Shown here: positions 47,282-56,917 of the stretch, in pieces
Position numbering within the stretch: the stretch's first letter is position 1
Layout of the letters: every line of letters begins with the position of its first letter
From: Commensalibacter intestini A911
Lineage (GTDB): Bacteria > Pseudomonadota > Alphaproteobacteria > Acetobacterales > Acetobacteraceae
Length of the DNA stretch: 64,000 nt
Assembly: GCF_000231445.1 (NCBI RefSeq)
Contig: NZ_AGFR01000003.1
Span: 496,001-560,000 of the forward strand
Reading direction: 5' to 3'
Notes under the pieces: model-generated
Databases searched by the model: none
What the model saw: only the letters and a program-made list of their open reading frames with translations
Told to the model about the DNA's origin: nothing
Made by a program: the position numbers and the translations under genes

Positions 47282-47761
47282 ATGAGTGAAAAAAATAATA
47301 CTATCTTGAAAATGGAATTAAAGAATGGAATCGTAAAAATTAAACTACGTCCAGATTTGGCTCCATTAGCCGCAGAACGTTTGGAAACGTTAGCTGCGCA
47401 AGGATTTTATGATGATACCCCTTTCCATCGTGTAATCGAAGGATTTATGGCTCAAGGTGGAGATCCTAGTGGTACAGGAATGCAAGGTAGTGATTTACCA
47501 GACCTTAAAGGTGAATTCACACGTGACGAATCATTTCATAGAGGAATGATTGGTATGGCACGTACGATGGATCCTAATAGTGCCAATAGTCAGTTCTTCA
47601 TTATGTTTGATGATGCTCCCCATCTAGATGGTCAATATACAATTGCAGGGCAAGTCATTGAAGGTATGGAATTTGTTGATCAAATTAAACGTGGTGCAGG
47701 TGCAAATGGCATGGTGAATAGCCCTGATAAAATTATTAAAATGTCAGTGATAAAAGAATAA
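47282..47761 (+). CDS. ppiB: Cyclophilin-type peptidyl-prolyl cis-trans isomerase
   Basis: 159 residues without a signal peptide, so cytoplasmic. It catalyses proline isomerisation. The active-site block FHRVIEGFMAQGGDPSGTG and the NSQFFIMFDDAPHLDGQYT segment are typical. The gene order gyrA-coaD-ppi is common in Rhodospirillales. It is 25 bases after coaD. Confidence 0.93.
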   Translation: MSEKNNTILKMELKNGIVKIKLRPDLAPLAAERLETLAAQGFYDDTPFHRVIEGFMAQGGDPSGTGMQGSDLPDLKGEFTRDESFHRGMIGMARTMDPNSANSQFFIMFDDAPHLDGQYTIAGQVIEGMEFVDQIKRGAGANGMVNSPDKIIKMSVIKE

Positions 47762-47777
47762 TTTTTATAAAAAATGA

Positions 47778-47814
47778 AAATAGTGGTTGACTTCTTTTTA
47801 AATAACCACTATTT
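47778..47814 (+). terminator. Hairpin after the cyclophilin gene
   Basis: 11-bp stem AAATAGTGGTT/AACCACTATTT with a 15-base loop, 17 bases after the stop. Confidence 0.55.
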
Positions 47815-47850
47815 CAATGTTCATCGCCTGATACAAGCGATAAAAAAGAA

Positions 47851-47926
47851 GAGCCGGTAGCTCAGTTGGTAGAGCATTCGACTTTTAATCGAATGGTCGA
47901 GGGTTCGAATCCCTCCCGGCTCACCA
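47851..47926 (+). tRNA. tRNA-Lys (anticodon TTT)
   Basis: 76 bases with all arms. The acceptor stem GAGCCGG pairs with CCGGCTC, and the CCA is encoded. The D arm has AGCTCAGTTGGTAGAGC, the anticodon loop is CTTTTAA on a 5-bp stem, and the T arm is GGGTTCGAATCCC. It decodes AAA/AAG lysine. Confidence 0.97.
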
Positions 47927-48461
47927 AGACACATAAGTCTTGAACAGTTTTGATACTTACGTAGTATATACTACTCTGAGTATATGGTAAAGATATTATT
48001 AATATCTTATTAATTGTATTTCATTTTATTATTGTAATAATTTCTGTTATTTATAAAAATATAAAGTGATTGATCGATTCTGTTATCAATACTTTGTAAT
48101 CAGATTAATTAAAAAATTATTTCGATTCAAAATTATATTGGTAATATAATTATTTAAAAAAGCCCAATTGAATATTTATTGTTCAAACTTATATCAAAAG
48201 AAATAGAATATATTTTTATTTTAAGTTTAAGAGCGTTTTAAGAGGCTTTGTTTAGGTAACAGATATTCAATCACAATATTGCGATATAGAAAATGCTATG
48301 TTAGGCTATGCAAAGTTATTAACGCTGCTCTCTGATTAATGTTTTTATAATGCGTTTATAAAATAACTGCTTTGATTTTCTCATTATATAAAATCGTTAT
48401 AAAACATTAAAATTTTTAAAGACAATTTAGAGTGTAAATATATACTCATAGGAGACTTTTT
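47927..48461. other. 535-bp intergenic region between tRNA-Lys and pdc
   Basis: AT-rich. It contains a short perfect hairpin at 48131-48151 (AATTATATT/AATATAATT) and the pdc promoter. GGAGA lies 8 bases before the pdc GTG. I see no ORF, RNA gene or tRNA-derived repeat, and no second tRNA. Confidence 0.6.
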
Positions 48462-50153
48462 GTGGAATATACAGTCGGCCAATATCTTGCTACTCGTTTG
48501 GCACAACTTGGTTTAAATCACGTTTTTGCTGTTGCTGGTGATTATAACTTAACATTACTCGATGAAATGGCAAAAGCGAAGGATTTAGAGCAAGTTTATT
48601 GTTGTAATGAATTGAATTGTGGTTTTGCGGGTGAAGGGTATGCTCGTGCTCGTATTATGGGTGCCTCAGTGGTAACATTTAGTGTTGGTGCATTTAGTGC
48701 ATTTAATGCTGTGGGTGGTGCATTTGCTGAGAACTTACCTTTATTGTTAATTTCTGGTGCTCCTAATAATAATGACTATGGTAGTGGTCATATTTTGCAT
48801 CATACGATGGGTTATTCTGATTATCGCTATCAAATGGAGATGGCAAAGAAAATTACATGTGAGGCCGTTTCTGTTGCACATGCAGACGAAGCACCTTGCT
48901 TGATTGATCATGCTATTCGCTCTGCTATACGTAATCGTAAGCCGGCTTATATCGAAATTTCTTGTAACGTTGCGAATCAACCTTGTACAGAACCTGGTCC
49001 GATTAGTAGCATTACGAATAGTCTTATTAGTGATGACGAAAGTTTGAAAGCTGCAGCGAAAGCTTGTGTGGAAGCTTTAGAAAAAGCAAAAAATCCAGTT
49101 GTTATTATTGGTGGTAAAATTCGTTCTGCAGGTTGTGCGGTTTCAAAACAAGTTGCAGAACTAACTAAAAAATTAGGCTGTGCTGTTGCAACCATGGCGC
49201 AAGCTAAAGGTCTTTCTCCTGAAGAAGAAGCTGAATATGTAGGCACATTCTGGGGGGATATTAGTTCGCCTGGTGTTGAAGATTTAGTTCGTGATTCTGA
49301 TTGCCGTATTTATATTGGGGCTGTATTTAACGATTATTCAACGGTTGGTTGGACATGTAAGCTTGTAAGTGACAATGATATTCTAATTTCTTCGCATCAC
49401 ACACGCGTTGGTAAAAAAGAATTTAGTGGTGTTTATTTAAAAGATTTTATCCCAGTACTAGCTTCTAGTGTTAAAAAGAATACAACCTCTTTAGAGCAGT
49501 TTAAAGCTAAAAAGCTTCCTGCAAAAGAAACGCCTGTCGCAGATGGCAATGCAGCATTAACAACTGTTGAGCTTTGCCGTCAAATCCAAGGCGCTATTAA
49601 TAAAGACACAACATTGTTCTTGGAAACAGGTGATTCATGGTTCCATGGGATGCACTTTAATCTTCCGAATGGTGCGCGCGTAGAATCTGAAATGCAATGG
49701 GGACATATTGGTTGGTCTATACCTTCTATGTTTGGATATGCAGTTTCAGAACCAAATCGTCGCAATATTATTATGGTTGGGGATGGTTCATTCCAATTGA
49801 CGGCTCAAGAAGTTTGTCAGATGATTCGTCGTAATATGCCTGTAATTATTATTTTGATTAATAATAGTGGGTATACGATTGAAGTAAAAATCCATGATGG
49901 TCCATATAATCGTATTAAAAATTGGGATTATGCCGGATTGATTGATGTATTTAATGCTGAGGATGGTAAAGGTCTTGGTTTAAAAGCGAAAAATGGTGCA
50001 GAGCTTGAAAAAGCAATGAAAACTGCATTAGCTCATAAAGACGGCCCAACATTGATTGAGGTTGATATTGATGCTCAAGACTGTTCTCCTGACTTAGTTG
50101 TATGGGGTAAAAAAGTAGCTAAAGCAAATGGTAGAGCTCCTCGTAAAGCATAA
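48462..50153 (+). CDS. pdc: Pyruvate decarboxylase
   Basis: 563-residue TPP enzyme that converts pyruvate to acetaldehyde. It is rare in bacteria and best known from Zymomonas and acetic acid bacteria. The glutamate motif is VYCCNELNCGFAGEGYAR. The TPP-binding motif is VGDGSFQLTAQE, then INNSGYTIE. The C-terminal part KNWDYAGLIDVFNAEDG also fits the family. Acetaldehyde can be oxidised to acetate. It starts with GTG, which has GGAGA upstream, and is followed by a strong terminator. Confidence 0.96.
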   Translation: MEYTVGQYLATRLAQLGLNHVFAVAGDYNLTLLDEMAKAKDLEQVYCCNELNCGFAGEGYARARIMGASVVTFSVGAFSAFNAVGGAFAENLPLLLISGAPNNNDYGSGHILHHTMGYSDYRYQMEMAKKITCEAVSVAHADEAPCLIDHAIRSAIRNRKPAYIEISCNVANQPCTEPGPISSITNSLISDDESLKAAAKACVEALEKAKNPVVIIGGKIRSAGCAVSKQVAELTKKLGCAVATMAQAKGLSPEEEAEYVGTFWGDISSPGVEDLVRDSDCRIYIGAVFNDYSTVGWTCKLVSDNDILISSHHTRVGKKEFSGVYLKDFIPVLASSVKKNTTSLEQFKAKKLPAKETPVADGNAALTTVELCRQIQGAINKDTTLFLETGDSWFHGMHFNLPNGARVESEMQWGHIGWSIPSMFGYAVSEPNRRNIIMVGDGSFQLTAQEVCQMIRRNMPVIIILINNSGYTIEVKIHDGPYNRIKNWDYAGLIDVFNAEDGKGLGLKAKNGAELEKAMKTALAHKDGPTLIEVDIDAQDCSPDLVVWGKKVAKANGRAPRKA

Positions 50154-50184
50154 GAATTTATTACTTTTATAGTGATGATATTAA

Positions 50185-50221
50185 AAAAGCCCCTTTTATT
50201 ATTTAAATAAAAGGGGCTTTT
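50185..50221. terminator. Bidirectional terminator
   Basis: Perfect 16-bp stem AAAAGCCCCTTTTATT/AATAAAAGGGGCTTTT with a 5-base loop, between the convergent pdc and ABC transporter genes. Confidence 0.87.
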
Positions 50222-50243
50222 AGTATGTATTAAAAGAAAGGGG

Positions 50244-51011
50244 TTAGTCTTTGCCTACAATCTCTTCATAAGGTTTATTTAAATAAATTGGTAACACTTC
50301 TTCTGGCGTACCGTCCATTTTTAAGAAGCCTTGATCTAACCATAAAACACGATTACACCATTTGGCGATAATTTCAGCTGAGTGTGTAGAGATGACTAAA
50401 ATTTGTGAGTTTTGGGCTATATGCTCAATACGTTTTGTCGCTTTCAAAATAAATCCAGCATCGCCGGTTAAGAACCATTCATCCATCATTAAAATTTGTG
50501 GGTCAATAGCGGTTGTAAGACCAAATCCGAGTCTTAGTTGCATACCAGAACTATAAGTCCTAACAGGTAGGTCTAAATAAGTGCCAAGCTCGGAAAAGTC
50601 TTCAACATTTTTTTCAATTTCTTTTGTTTGTTGCTTAGAGTAGCCGTTGATAGAACATTTGAGTTGAACATTTTCTCGACCAGTTAGGTTGAAATTCATA
50701 CCAACAGTTGGGTCTAGAAGTGTACTAATATTTCCTTCTATACGAATATGTCCTGTAATTGGTTCATATATTCCTGCCATTGTTCGCAGTAGCGTTGTTT
50801 TTCCAGCACCATTTTGGCCGACCAGACCAACTCTGTCGCCTTGTTTCAAAGTGAAGTTAATGTCACGTAAACTTTGAACAAGGATTTTTTTGTGTTGGTC
50901 TTGCTTTAGTCGACCAGATACAAATAAATGAGCCATTTTACGTAAGCTACGTGTGTTCTCATGATATAAAGGAAATGAAATAGAAAGATTTTTTACAGTA
51001 ATACTGGGCAT
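50244..51011 (-). CDS. Polysaccharide ABC exporter, ATP-binding protein (Wzt/KpsT type)
   Basis: 255 residues. Walker A is GQNGAGKTT, the ABC signature region is RTYSSGMQLRLGF, and Walker B is ILMMDEWFLTGD. The Q-loop/H-loop regions are present. It lacks the extra C-terminal carbohydrate-binding domain of longer Wzt proteins, so it is KpsT/TagH-like. With the permease upstream it forms an exporter for O-antigen or capsule-like polysaccharide across the inner membrane. Confidence 0.9.
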   Translation of the reverse strand: MPSITVKNLSISFPLYHENTRSLRKMAHLFVSGRLKQDQHKKILVQSLRDINFTLKQGDRVGLVGQNGAGKTTLLRTMAGIYEPITGHIRIEGNISTLLDPTVGMNFNLTGRENVQLKCSINGYSKQQTKEIEKNVEDFSELGTYLDLPVRTYSSGMQLRLGFGLTTAIDPQILMMDEWFLTGDAGFILKATKRIEHIAQNSQILVISTHSAEIIAKWCNRVLWLDQGFLKMDGTPEEVLPIYLNKPYEEIVGKD

Positions 51012-51017
51012 GGTGAA

Positions 51018-51872
51018 TTACATCCAGTAAGGAATACGAAAACGGGTTTTACTAAAAATGAATAAAGCTATAATCCATAAAATAAGGCTATATCCAATGG
51101 CGGCAATCCATATAGAGGAAGTCAGTGGCTCTCCAAGAATAGGAGCTCTAACAATTTCAAATAATGGATAAAAAGGATTTAATAAAATATAATCCTTATT
51201 AAAATTTAAAGAGCTTGCTTTCCAAATAATTGGGGTAATAAAGAAGAAAGCTTGTGTAAAGGCCGATACGATTGGGGGAATATCTTTGAAACGCGTTCCT
51301 AAAACACCAAATAAAATACCTATCGCTAGACTATCCATAATCCATAACAGTGCAGATGGTAATAGGAGGTATAATGTATAGGGTACAATTTTAAAGACTG
51401 AAAAAACAACGATGATGACTAATAAGTTATGTAAAAGAATAAGAATATTACAAAATACAGTGCGCCATACATAGATACTAAATGGAATACGTTGTGATAA
51501 AATTAAGGGGCTGGCATTGGTAAAAATAGTGCAACTATCGTTAATCATGCCGCTCATATAGGTCCAAAGCACAACAGAAATGGCCACATAAGTATAGTAA
51601 TGTTTTAAATCAAGATGTAATAAAAAAGCATAAAGCACACCGATTGTGGTAATTTTTACACCCATAATAATAGTGATCCATAATGGTCCTAGTATGGAGC
51701 CACGATAACGTAGTTTAACGTCTAGCCATCCTAACTTCCAACCAAGACTGATTTGTAGGATACCTTGCAGTAAGTCGACTAAAGCGAGTTTTATATTTTG
51801 GGTTAGGCTGACAGAACGTAAGTCAATAACGGGTTCTTTGGCGATTGTTGGATTATGATCCGACATCATCAT
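51018..51872 (-). CDS. Polysaccharide ABC exporter, permease (Wzm/KpsM type)
   Basis: 284 residues with six predicted membrane helices of the ABC-2 transporter type. The N-terminal cytoplasmic segment ends in WLDVKLRYRGSILGPLWIT, a typical Wzm/KpsM motif. Three consecutive Met codons occur at the start. The third (51866) is 7 bases from AAGGA and may be the true one. It is 6 bases upstream of the ATPase gene, so they form a two-gene operon. No glycosyltransferases for a polysaccharide are next to it. Confidence 0.88.
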   Translation of the reverse strand: MMMSDHNPTIAKEPVIDLRSVSLTQNIKLALVDLLQGILQISLGWKLGWLDVKLRYRGSILGPLWITIIMGVKITTIGVLYAFLLHLDLKHYYTYVAISVVLWTYMSGMINDSCTIFTNASPLILSQRIPFSIYVWRTVFCNILILLHNLLVIIVVFSVFKIVPYTLYLLLPSALLWIMDSLAIGILFGVLGTRFKDIPPIVSAFTQAFFFITPIIWKASSLNFNKDYILLNPFYPLFEIVRAPILGEPLTSSIWIAAIGYSLILWIIALFIFSKTRFRIPYWM

Positions 51873-52248
51873 GTCCTTGGATGAATAGAGTAAAGAACGG
51901 AATGAGTAATTATGTTAGTTTTACTGTATAATGTTTAAATGAGAAAGAGGTAAAAGTTTTTTCGTTTTTGATTGAGTATAAAATATATGAATAATAATTA
52001 AAAATATCTTCACTATTGAATATATATAGTTCTATTTTAAATGTATAGTGTATAAAATTTTTATTTTATTTTATTATAAATAATAATATTTTTTTATTAT
52101 TGTTTATTAATAAATTATATACTTTATTTTTTTAAATCTCTTCTGTTCTCGAAAATATTATCTGGTCTAATATAGGTCAATTTTTAATTGTAGAGTATAT
52201 TCATAAGATCATAAGAGATTCTGCTTAGCAATATTAACGTGCGGTAAA
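51873..52248. other. 376-bp intergenic region between the exporter and mqo
   Basis: Extremely AT-rich divergent region with no ORF or RNA gene recognised. It probably contains both promoters. Confidence 0.6.
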
Positions 52249-53736
52249 ATGAAAAATATATCTACAAATGAAGTTAAAGATGCTGTTTTAATTGGTGCTG
52301 GTATTGTCAGTGCTACATTAGGTGCATTATTAAAAGAATTTAATCCTGACATTAAAATGACCATTTTAGAAGTGCGTAGTTCAGGAGCAGAAGAAAGCTC
52401 CAGTGCGTGGAATAACGCAGGAACGGGTCATGCTGGGTTATGTGAATTGAATTATACGCCTTTTATTCCAGGCCAAGAAGTTAATTTAAAAAAAGCTATT
52501 TTTACAAATGCTCAATTTGAAGTGTCTAGATCATTTTGGAGTCATCTTGTACAAAATGGTGCTTTTCAAACGCCAAGAGATTTTATTAATCCAGTTCCTC
52601 ATTGCAGTTTTGTGCAAGGAGAGGCCAATGTTGCGTTTTTAAAAGAGCGTTATGAAAAATTACGTCAACATCCTGGTTTTGCTAAGATGTCTTTTTCTGA
52701 TGATACTCAACAAATTAAAGATTGGGCTCCTTTGGTTGCAAATGGACGACCTGCTGGGGAAAAGATGGCTTTAACCAGGGTAGAGGGTGGTACTGACGTT
52801 AGCTTCGGTGCATTAACGAAGAAGTTACTTAATCATTTAGATGCGCAACAAAATATTGATGTTGGTTATTGTGAAAGAGTTGAAGACATCAAACGCGTTC
52901 ATGATGTTTGGGAAGTTAAAAGTAAAAATATTATTACAGGTGCAGAAAGTTTAATTCGTACGCGTTTTGTATTTATTGGTGCAGGTGGTGCTGCTTTATT
53001 ATTATTACAAAAATCAGGTATCCCAGAAGGGCGATGTATTGGTGGTTTTCCAGTCAGTGGTCAATGGTTACGCTGTGATAATCCTGAAATTGTTGAACAA
53101 CATCACGCCAAAGTATATGGATTATCAACGGAAGGGTTGCCGACTGTTGTTGCTCCGCATTTAGATACGCGAATTATTGATGGTAAAAAATCAATTTTAT
53201 TTGGGCCATATGCTGGGTTTACGACAAAGTTTTTAAAGAAAGGATCTTATTTTGATACGCTTTCTTCGGTGCGCTTAGATAATATTGAACCTATGGTGTC
53301 TGTCGGTATTCATAATCTTGATTTTATTCGTTATTTGATTAATCAAAGTACACAGACAATGGAAAAAAGAATGGCTGCGTTGCATCGTTTTTATCCTTTG
53401 GCAAGAGAAGGGGATTGGAAGCGTCAAATTGCAGGCCAGCGTGTACAGATTATTAAAAGAGACCAGTATGGTCGTTCTATTTTACAAATGGGCACAGAAG
53501 TGATTTCATCGAGTGATAAATCTTTGGCTGCGTTGTTGGGAGCATCTCCTGGAGCGTCAGTTTCAGTTTCTGTGATGTTAAAATTAATTGAGAATTGTTT
53601 TCCAGAGCAAGTCAAAGGGGCATGGGCTGATAAAATTAAGAAAATTTTTCCTGCACGTGAAGAGGAGTTGCAAAAAGATGCTGCTCTTTATAATAAAGTG
53701 CATGACTTGGCGACAAGTGTTCTACAATTATCTTAG
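52249..53736 (+). CDS. mqo: Malate:quinone oxidoreductase
   Basis: 495-residue membrane-associated FAD enzyme that oxidises malate to oxaloacetate and passes electrons to ubiquinone. The dinucleotide motif is VLIGAGIVSATLGALLKE, and the substrate-site segment SSSAWNNAGTGHAGLCELNY is diagnostic of Mqo. The C-terminal IKRDQYGRSILQMGTEVI and GASPGASVSVSVM are standard. It replaces or supplements malate dehydrogenase. Confidence 0.95.
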   Translation: MKNISTNEVKDAVLIGAGIVSATLGALLKEFNPDIKMTILEVRSSGAEESSSAWNNAGTGHAGLCELNYTPFIPGQEVNLKKAIFTNAQFEVSRSFWSHLVQNGAFQTPRDFINPVPHCSFVQGEANVAFLKERYEKLRQHPGFAKMSFSDDTQQIKDWAPLVANGRPAGEKMALTRVEGGTDVSFGALTKKLLNHLDAQQNIDVGYCERVEDIKRVHDVWEVKSKNIITGAESLIRTRFVFIGAGGAALLLLQKSGIPEGRCIGGFPVSGQWLRCDNPEIVEQHHAKVYGLSTEGLPTVVAPHLDTRIIDGKKSILFGPYAGFTTKFLKKGSYFDTLSSVRLDNIEPMVSVGIHNLDFIRYLINQSTQTMEKRMAALHRFYPLAREGDWKRQIAGQRVQIIKRDQYGRSILQMGTEVISSSDKSLAALLGASPGASVSVSVMLKLIENCFPEQVKGAWADKIKKIFPAREEELQKDAALYNKVHDLATSVLQLS

Positions 53737-53756
53737 AATTTTCTGTTAATTGTTTA

Positions 53757-53788
53757 AATAAAAACCCACCATAAGGTGGGTTTTTATT
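53757..53788. terminator. Bidirectional terminator
   Basis: Perfect 14-bp stem AATAAAAACCCACC/GGTGGGTTTTTATT with a 4-base loop, between the convergent mqo and Bcr/CflA genes. Confidence 0.87.
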
Positions 53789-53796
53789 GGTTATGA

Positions 53797-55113
53797 TTAA
53801 TCTAAATCTTTTAAGAAATGGTAGTAGTTATGCTGGCCTTGTTGAATACCACTTTTCATTTTTGTGATAATGGTTGTTGTGATTCTTTGGCGCCATACAT
53901 TACAGGCAAACATACCAAACACGCCAACAAATACACCAATAGCAACAGGTAGCATACTATTTAACGCCATTTGTCCCATCATCCAACTACTAATAGCTCC
54001 CAGTACAAACTGGATTGTTCCTAATAAAGCAGAGGCGCTTCCGACGCGTCTACCATGCAGGATGAATGCAAAAATCGTACAGTTTGGGAAAACAAATCCT
54101 AAACATCCCATGATAATGACAATGGGGGCACAATGTAAAAAGATGCCTAAGTTATTTAATGGAATAGGAGATACGCAAATAATGATAAACGCAATACTTG
54201 TTATGAAAGCAACGGTTGCTGCAATATTGAGCATTGTATAAGGTTTGATTTTATGAACTAACAGTCCATTAATTTGGTTACATCCAGCAATAACAAAAGA
54301 GTTAATTCCAAACCATGCAGCAAGACCTAGTTTTGAAAATCCCATAGATTTACTCAGCACTTCTGGTGTCCCGCTGAGATAAGCAAAGATCATAAAAAGT
54401 CCAAAGCCAGTAATGAGCGTGTTTGAAATAAAGATCGGTTCACGAACAATACGAACGTAACGCCATAGGATGGAACTTATTGTGGAATAGATACGATATC
54501 TTGGGAGTAAAGTATCTGGAAGAGCAAAAAATACGATAAAACTACCGATAACGCCATATACTCCCATAATCCAGAATAAAATACGCCAAGGAAATTGTGC
54601 AACAATCAAACCGCCAAGGGTAGGAGCAACAATCGGTACGATACAACTAACTAAAGCAAGTTGTGCCATAATTTTGATGCCAGCAGAACCAGAAGAAATA
54701 TCCCGAACCATTGCGCGTGGAATTACCATGCCAGCCGAACCTCCAAAAGAAGAAAGGAGGCGGAAAAAGCAAAAAAGGTAAAAGTCAGAAGAAATAGCAC
54801 ATCCGATAGAACCAATAGTAAAAGTGATGATTCCAATTAGTAGAGGATATCTGCGTCCGAAACGATCAGAAATAGGACCAATAGAGAATTGTCCCAACGC
54901 CAAACCAATAAACCATACGGTTAAGGTCATTTGAGCAGCGCCATTACCATAACCTGCTAAATCTTTATTGATTTGTGGAAATGCAGGCAGATACATATCT
55001 GTTGCCAAAGGCCCAATAGCCGTCAGCAAACCAAGTATAATAATAACCCACATGGATAGCTTTTCATTAAAGCTACTTCCTGTAGAGGGTGCAGCAGTAG
55101 ATATATCGTTCAA
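53797..55113 (-). CDS. Bcr/CflA family multidrug efflux transporter (MFS)
   Basis: 438 residues with 12 predicted membrane helices. The DHA1/Bcr signature ATDMYLPAFPQINKDL in the first loop and motif A GQFSIGPISDRFGRR are clear. Its relatives export bicyclomycin, chloramphenicol or sulfonamides by proton antiport, and the real substrate cannot be told. It is monocistronic, with a 366-bp empty region upstream. Confidence 0.9.
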   Translation of the reverse strand: MNDISTAAPSTGSSFNEKLSMWVIIILGLLTAIGPLATDMYLPAFPQINKDLAGYGNGAAQMTLTVWFIGLALGQFSIGPISDRFGRRYPLLIGIITFTIGSIGCAISSDFYLFCFFRLLSSFGGSAGMVIPRAMVRDISSGSAGIKIMAQLALVSCIVPIVAPTLGGLIVAQFPWRILFWIMGVYGVIGSFIVFFALPDTLLPRYRIYSTISSILWRYVRIVREPIFISNTLITGFGLFMIFAYLSGTPEVLSKSMGFSKLGLAAWFGINSFVIAGCNQINGLLVHKIKPYTMLNIAATVAFITSIAFIIICVSPIPLNNLGIFLHCAPIVIIMGCLGFVFPNCTIFAFILHGRRVGSASALLGTIQFVLGAISSWMMGQMALNSMLPVAIGVFVGVFGMFACNVWRQRITTTIITKMKSGIQQGQHNYYHFLKDLD

Positions 55114-55479
55114 GATTTAAGTTCCGCAAAACAATAGAATTTTATAAATTAATTTATTCAGTGTTGTAACACTCGTATTAGATCATATTTGAGCTAATAA
55201 ATAAGCTGTTTATGTAAAACAACGTATTAACCAACAAAGTCGATTTGATTATGCTTCACAAAGTGTTTACCATTTTTTAACTTAATTTGATTGAGAACGC
55301 AAAGACTTATTTAATAAAACAGAATGAAATTTTATATTCATTGATCAATTTATTATTTATGTCACAGGGGAAAGTGGTAATAATATAATTAATTATAACT
55401 TCTTAGGAATAGTTATTTTTTGGATATATTAAAGTCTATGTAAGTTGATTCATTTTAAATTCTATTTTAAGAGACCGCC
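55114..55479. other. 366-bp intergenic region upstream of the NadC-like gene
   Basis: AT-rich divergent region with no ORF or RNA gene recognised. Confidence 0.6.
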
Positions 55480-56364
55480 ATGTTTTCTATTTTAAAATCC
55501 GATCTTGTTAATCCATTTGAACCATTGGGGGAAACTTTAAAACAGGCTTTAGATGATAATGTTCATCAATCTTTGATTGAGAGACAGTCCAATAATTCTA
55601 AAACAAAAATATTTTTTGATCCTGATCAACAAGTGATTGCAAATGTGATTGCAGATGAAGATTGTGTGTTTTGTGGTGCTCCTTGGGTAGATAGTTTGAT
55701 TCAAAAAGTAAGTGAAGAGGGTTTTATTCAGTGGCATGTTGTTGAAGGAACCATGATTTTAGCTGGCAGTAAAGTTTGCACGCTTCATGGTAAAGCAAAA
55801 GATATTCTTCCTAATGAAAAAATTATTTTAAATTTTTTATGTTTATTATCTTCTATTGCTACGGATACACGTGCATATGTTGATTTGATATCTGATACCA
55901 GTACAGCATTATATTACGATTATGTGGATATTCCAGGACTTGCGTTAGTGCAAGATTACGCCGTTCGTGTTGGCGGAGGACATGGATACTCAACGTTGGG
56001 TCATGATGATATCTTACTTCTTAATCATCATCTTAGAATGATTGGAGGGGTATCAGCAGCAATAGAAAAAGCATTTCGTTTATATCCTGCTGATTTTGTA
56101 AAAATTGAAGTTGCCTCTTTGTCTGAGTTAGAAGAGGCAATACAAATGGGTGTTAAACAAGTAAGATTAAAAGACTTTTCACTTGAAAAAATTGAAAAAG
56201 CGTTGGAGTTGACGCAAGGTAAAGTGTTATTAGAGGTGTGTGGTAGTGTATATTTGAAAAATATTAGTCAAATTGCACAAATGGGTATTTCTCGGATTAT
56301 TGCGGACGATTGTGATAAAAATAAGCATCGAGTAAAATATTCTCTATGGTATGAAAATACTTAA
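55480..56364 (+). CDS. NadC-like quinolinate phosphoribosyltransferase fold protein, likely pseudoenzyme
   Basis: 294 residues of the NadC/ModD family fold: LNFLCLLSSIATDTRAYVDLI, DYAVRVGGG and the strand VKIEVASLSELEEA. The residues that contact phosphate and quinolinate are altered. Where NadC has TRK, Arg and Lys are Tyr148 and Val149. Where NadC has KD-NH, Lys and Asp are Leu181 and Asn182, although His184 remains. GGG-NHR is GGGHGYS, and the later Asp in the LDNF motif is LKDF here. Only Arg131, Arg163 and Glu210 remain. No nadA/nadB is adjacent. It is an intact ORF, so it may have a new function. ModD is an alternative label. Confidence 0.7.
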   Translation: MFSILKSDLVNPFEPLGETLKQALDDNVHQSLIERQSNNSKTKIFFDPDQQVIANVIADEDCVFCGAPWVDSLIQKVSEEGFIQWHVVEGTMILAGSKVCTLHGKAKDILPNEKIILNFLCLLSSIATDTRAYVDLISDTSTALYYDYVDIPGLALVQDYAVRVGGGHGYSTLGHDDILLLNHHLRMIGGVSAAIEKAFRLYPADFVKIEVASLSELEEAIQMGVKQVRLKDFSLEKIEKALELTQGKVLLEVCGSVYLKNISQIAQMGISRIIADDCDKNKHRVKYSLWYENT

Positions 56365-56451
56365 TTTTAATAGAGAAAAATAAGCTAGGTCTTGTTTGTT
56401 TTTTTTGTTCTGTTATCCTACTATTCATTCATATCAATAAGGATAAATATT

Positions 56452-56889
56452 ATGAAATTAAAATTTTTAAATAAAGCGACATTATTTATGGCTGCTGCTG
56501 GAGCAGTGATGTTACTATCAAGCGCTAGTGCAATGGCAAAAGGTGAGATTTATAATAGTACAGGTGTAGTCGTTGGTCATATTGATGAAAACGGCAATAT
56601 TTATGATAACAAAACAGGCTTTAAAGGTCGTTTACAAAAAGACGGTTCTGTTTATGGTCAAGATAATAAGCTTGTCGGTCGTGTAGATACGAATGGTGCT
56701 ATTTTTGATAAAACTAATGTACAAGTGGGCCAGTATGATGCCACGAATGGTAACATCTATAACGCGCGTCGTGAGGTTATTGGACATCTTCAAAAAGACG
56801 GCAATGTTTACACAGCAGACGCTACCTTGATTGGTAAAGTGGATCCAGGTAACGTCATTGGTGCAATCATGTTACTTAAACACGATTGA
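56452..56889 (+). CDS. Secreted beta-repeat protein
   Basis: 145 residues from the ATG at 56452, which has AAGGA upstream. An upstream in-frame start would add 20 residues before an already good signal peptide. The signal is about 27 residues, ending SASAMA. The mature part is six repeats of about 17 residues following the pattern (I/V)Y....GxxxGx(I/V)xxxG (GEIYNSTGVVVGHIDENGN, IYDNKTGFKGRLQKDGS and so on). This predicts a small beta-fold, perhaps a propeller or flower-like arrangement. No enzymatic motif is seen. Monocistronic. Confidence 0.65.
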   Translation: MKLKFLNKATLFMAAAGAVMLLSSASAMAKGEIYNSTGVVVGHIDENGNIYDNKTGFKGRLQKDGSVYGQDNKLVGRVDTNGAIFDKTNVQVGQYDATNGNIYNARREVIGHLQKDGNVYTADATLIGKVDPGNVIGAIMLLKHD

Positions 56890-56917
56890 TTTTAATCATT
56901 TAATGATGTTGTTTAGC

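Noticed and set aside
48131-48151. Short palindrome upstream of pdc
   Set aside because: Only 9-bp arms in very AT-rich DNA. It is probably chance and has no associated T tract or gene end.
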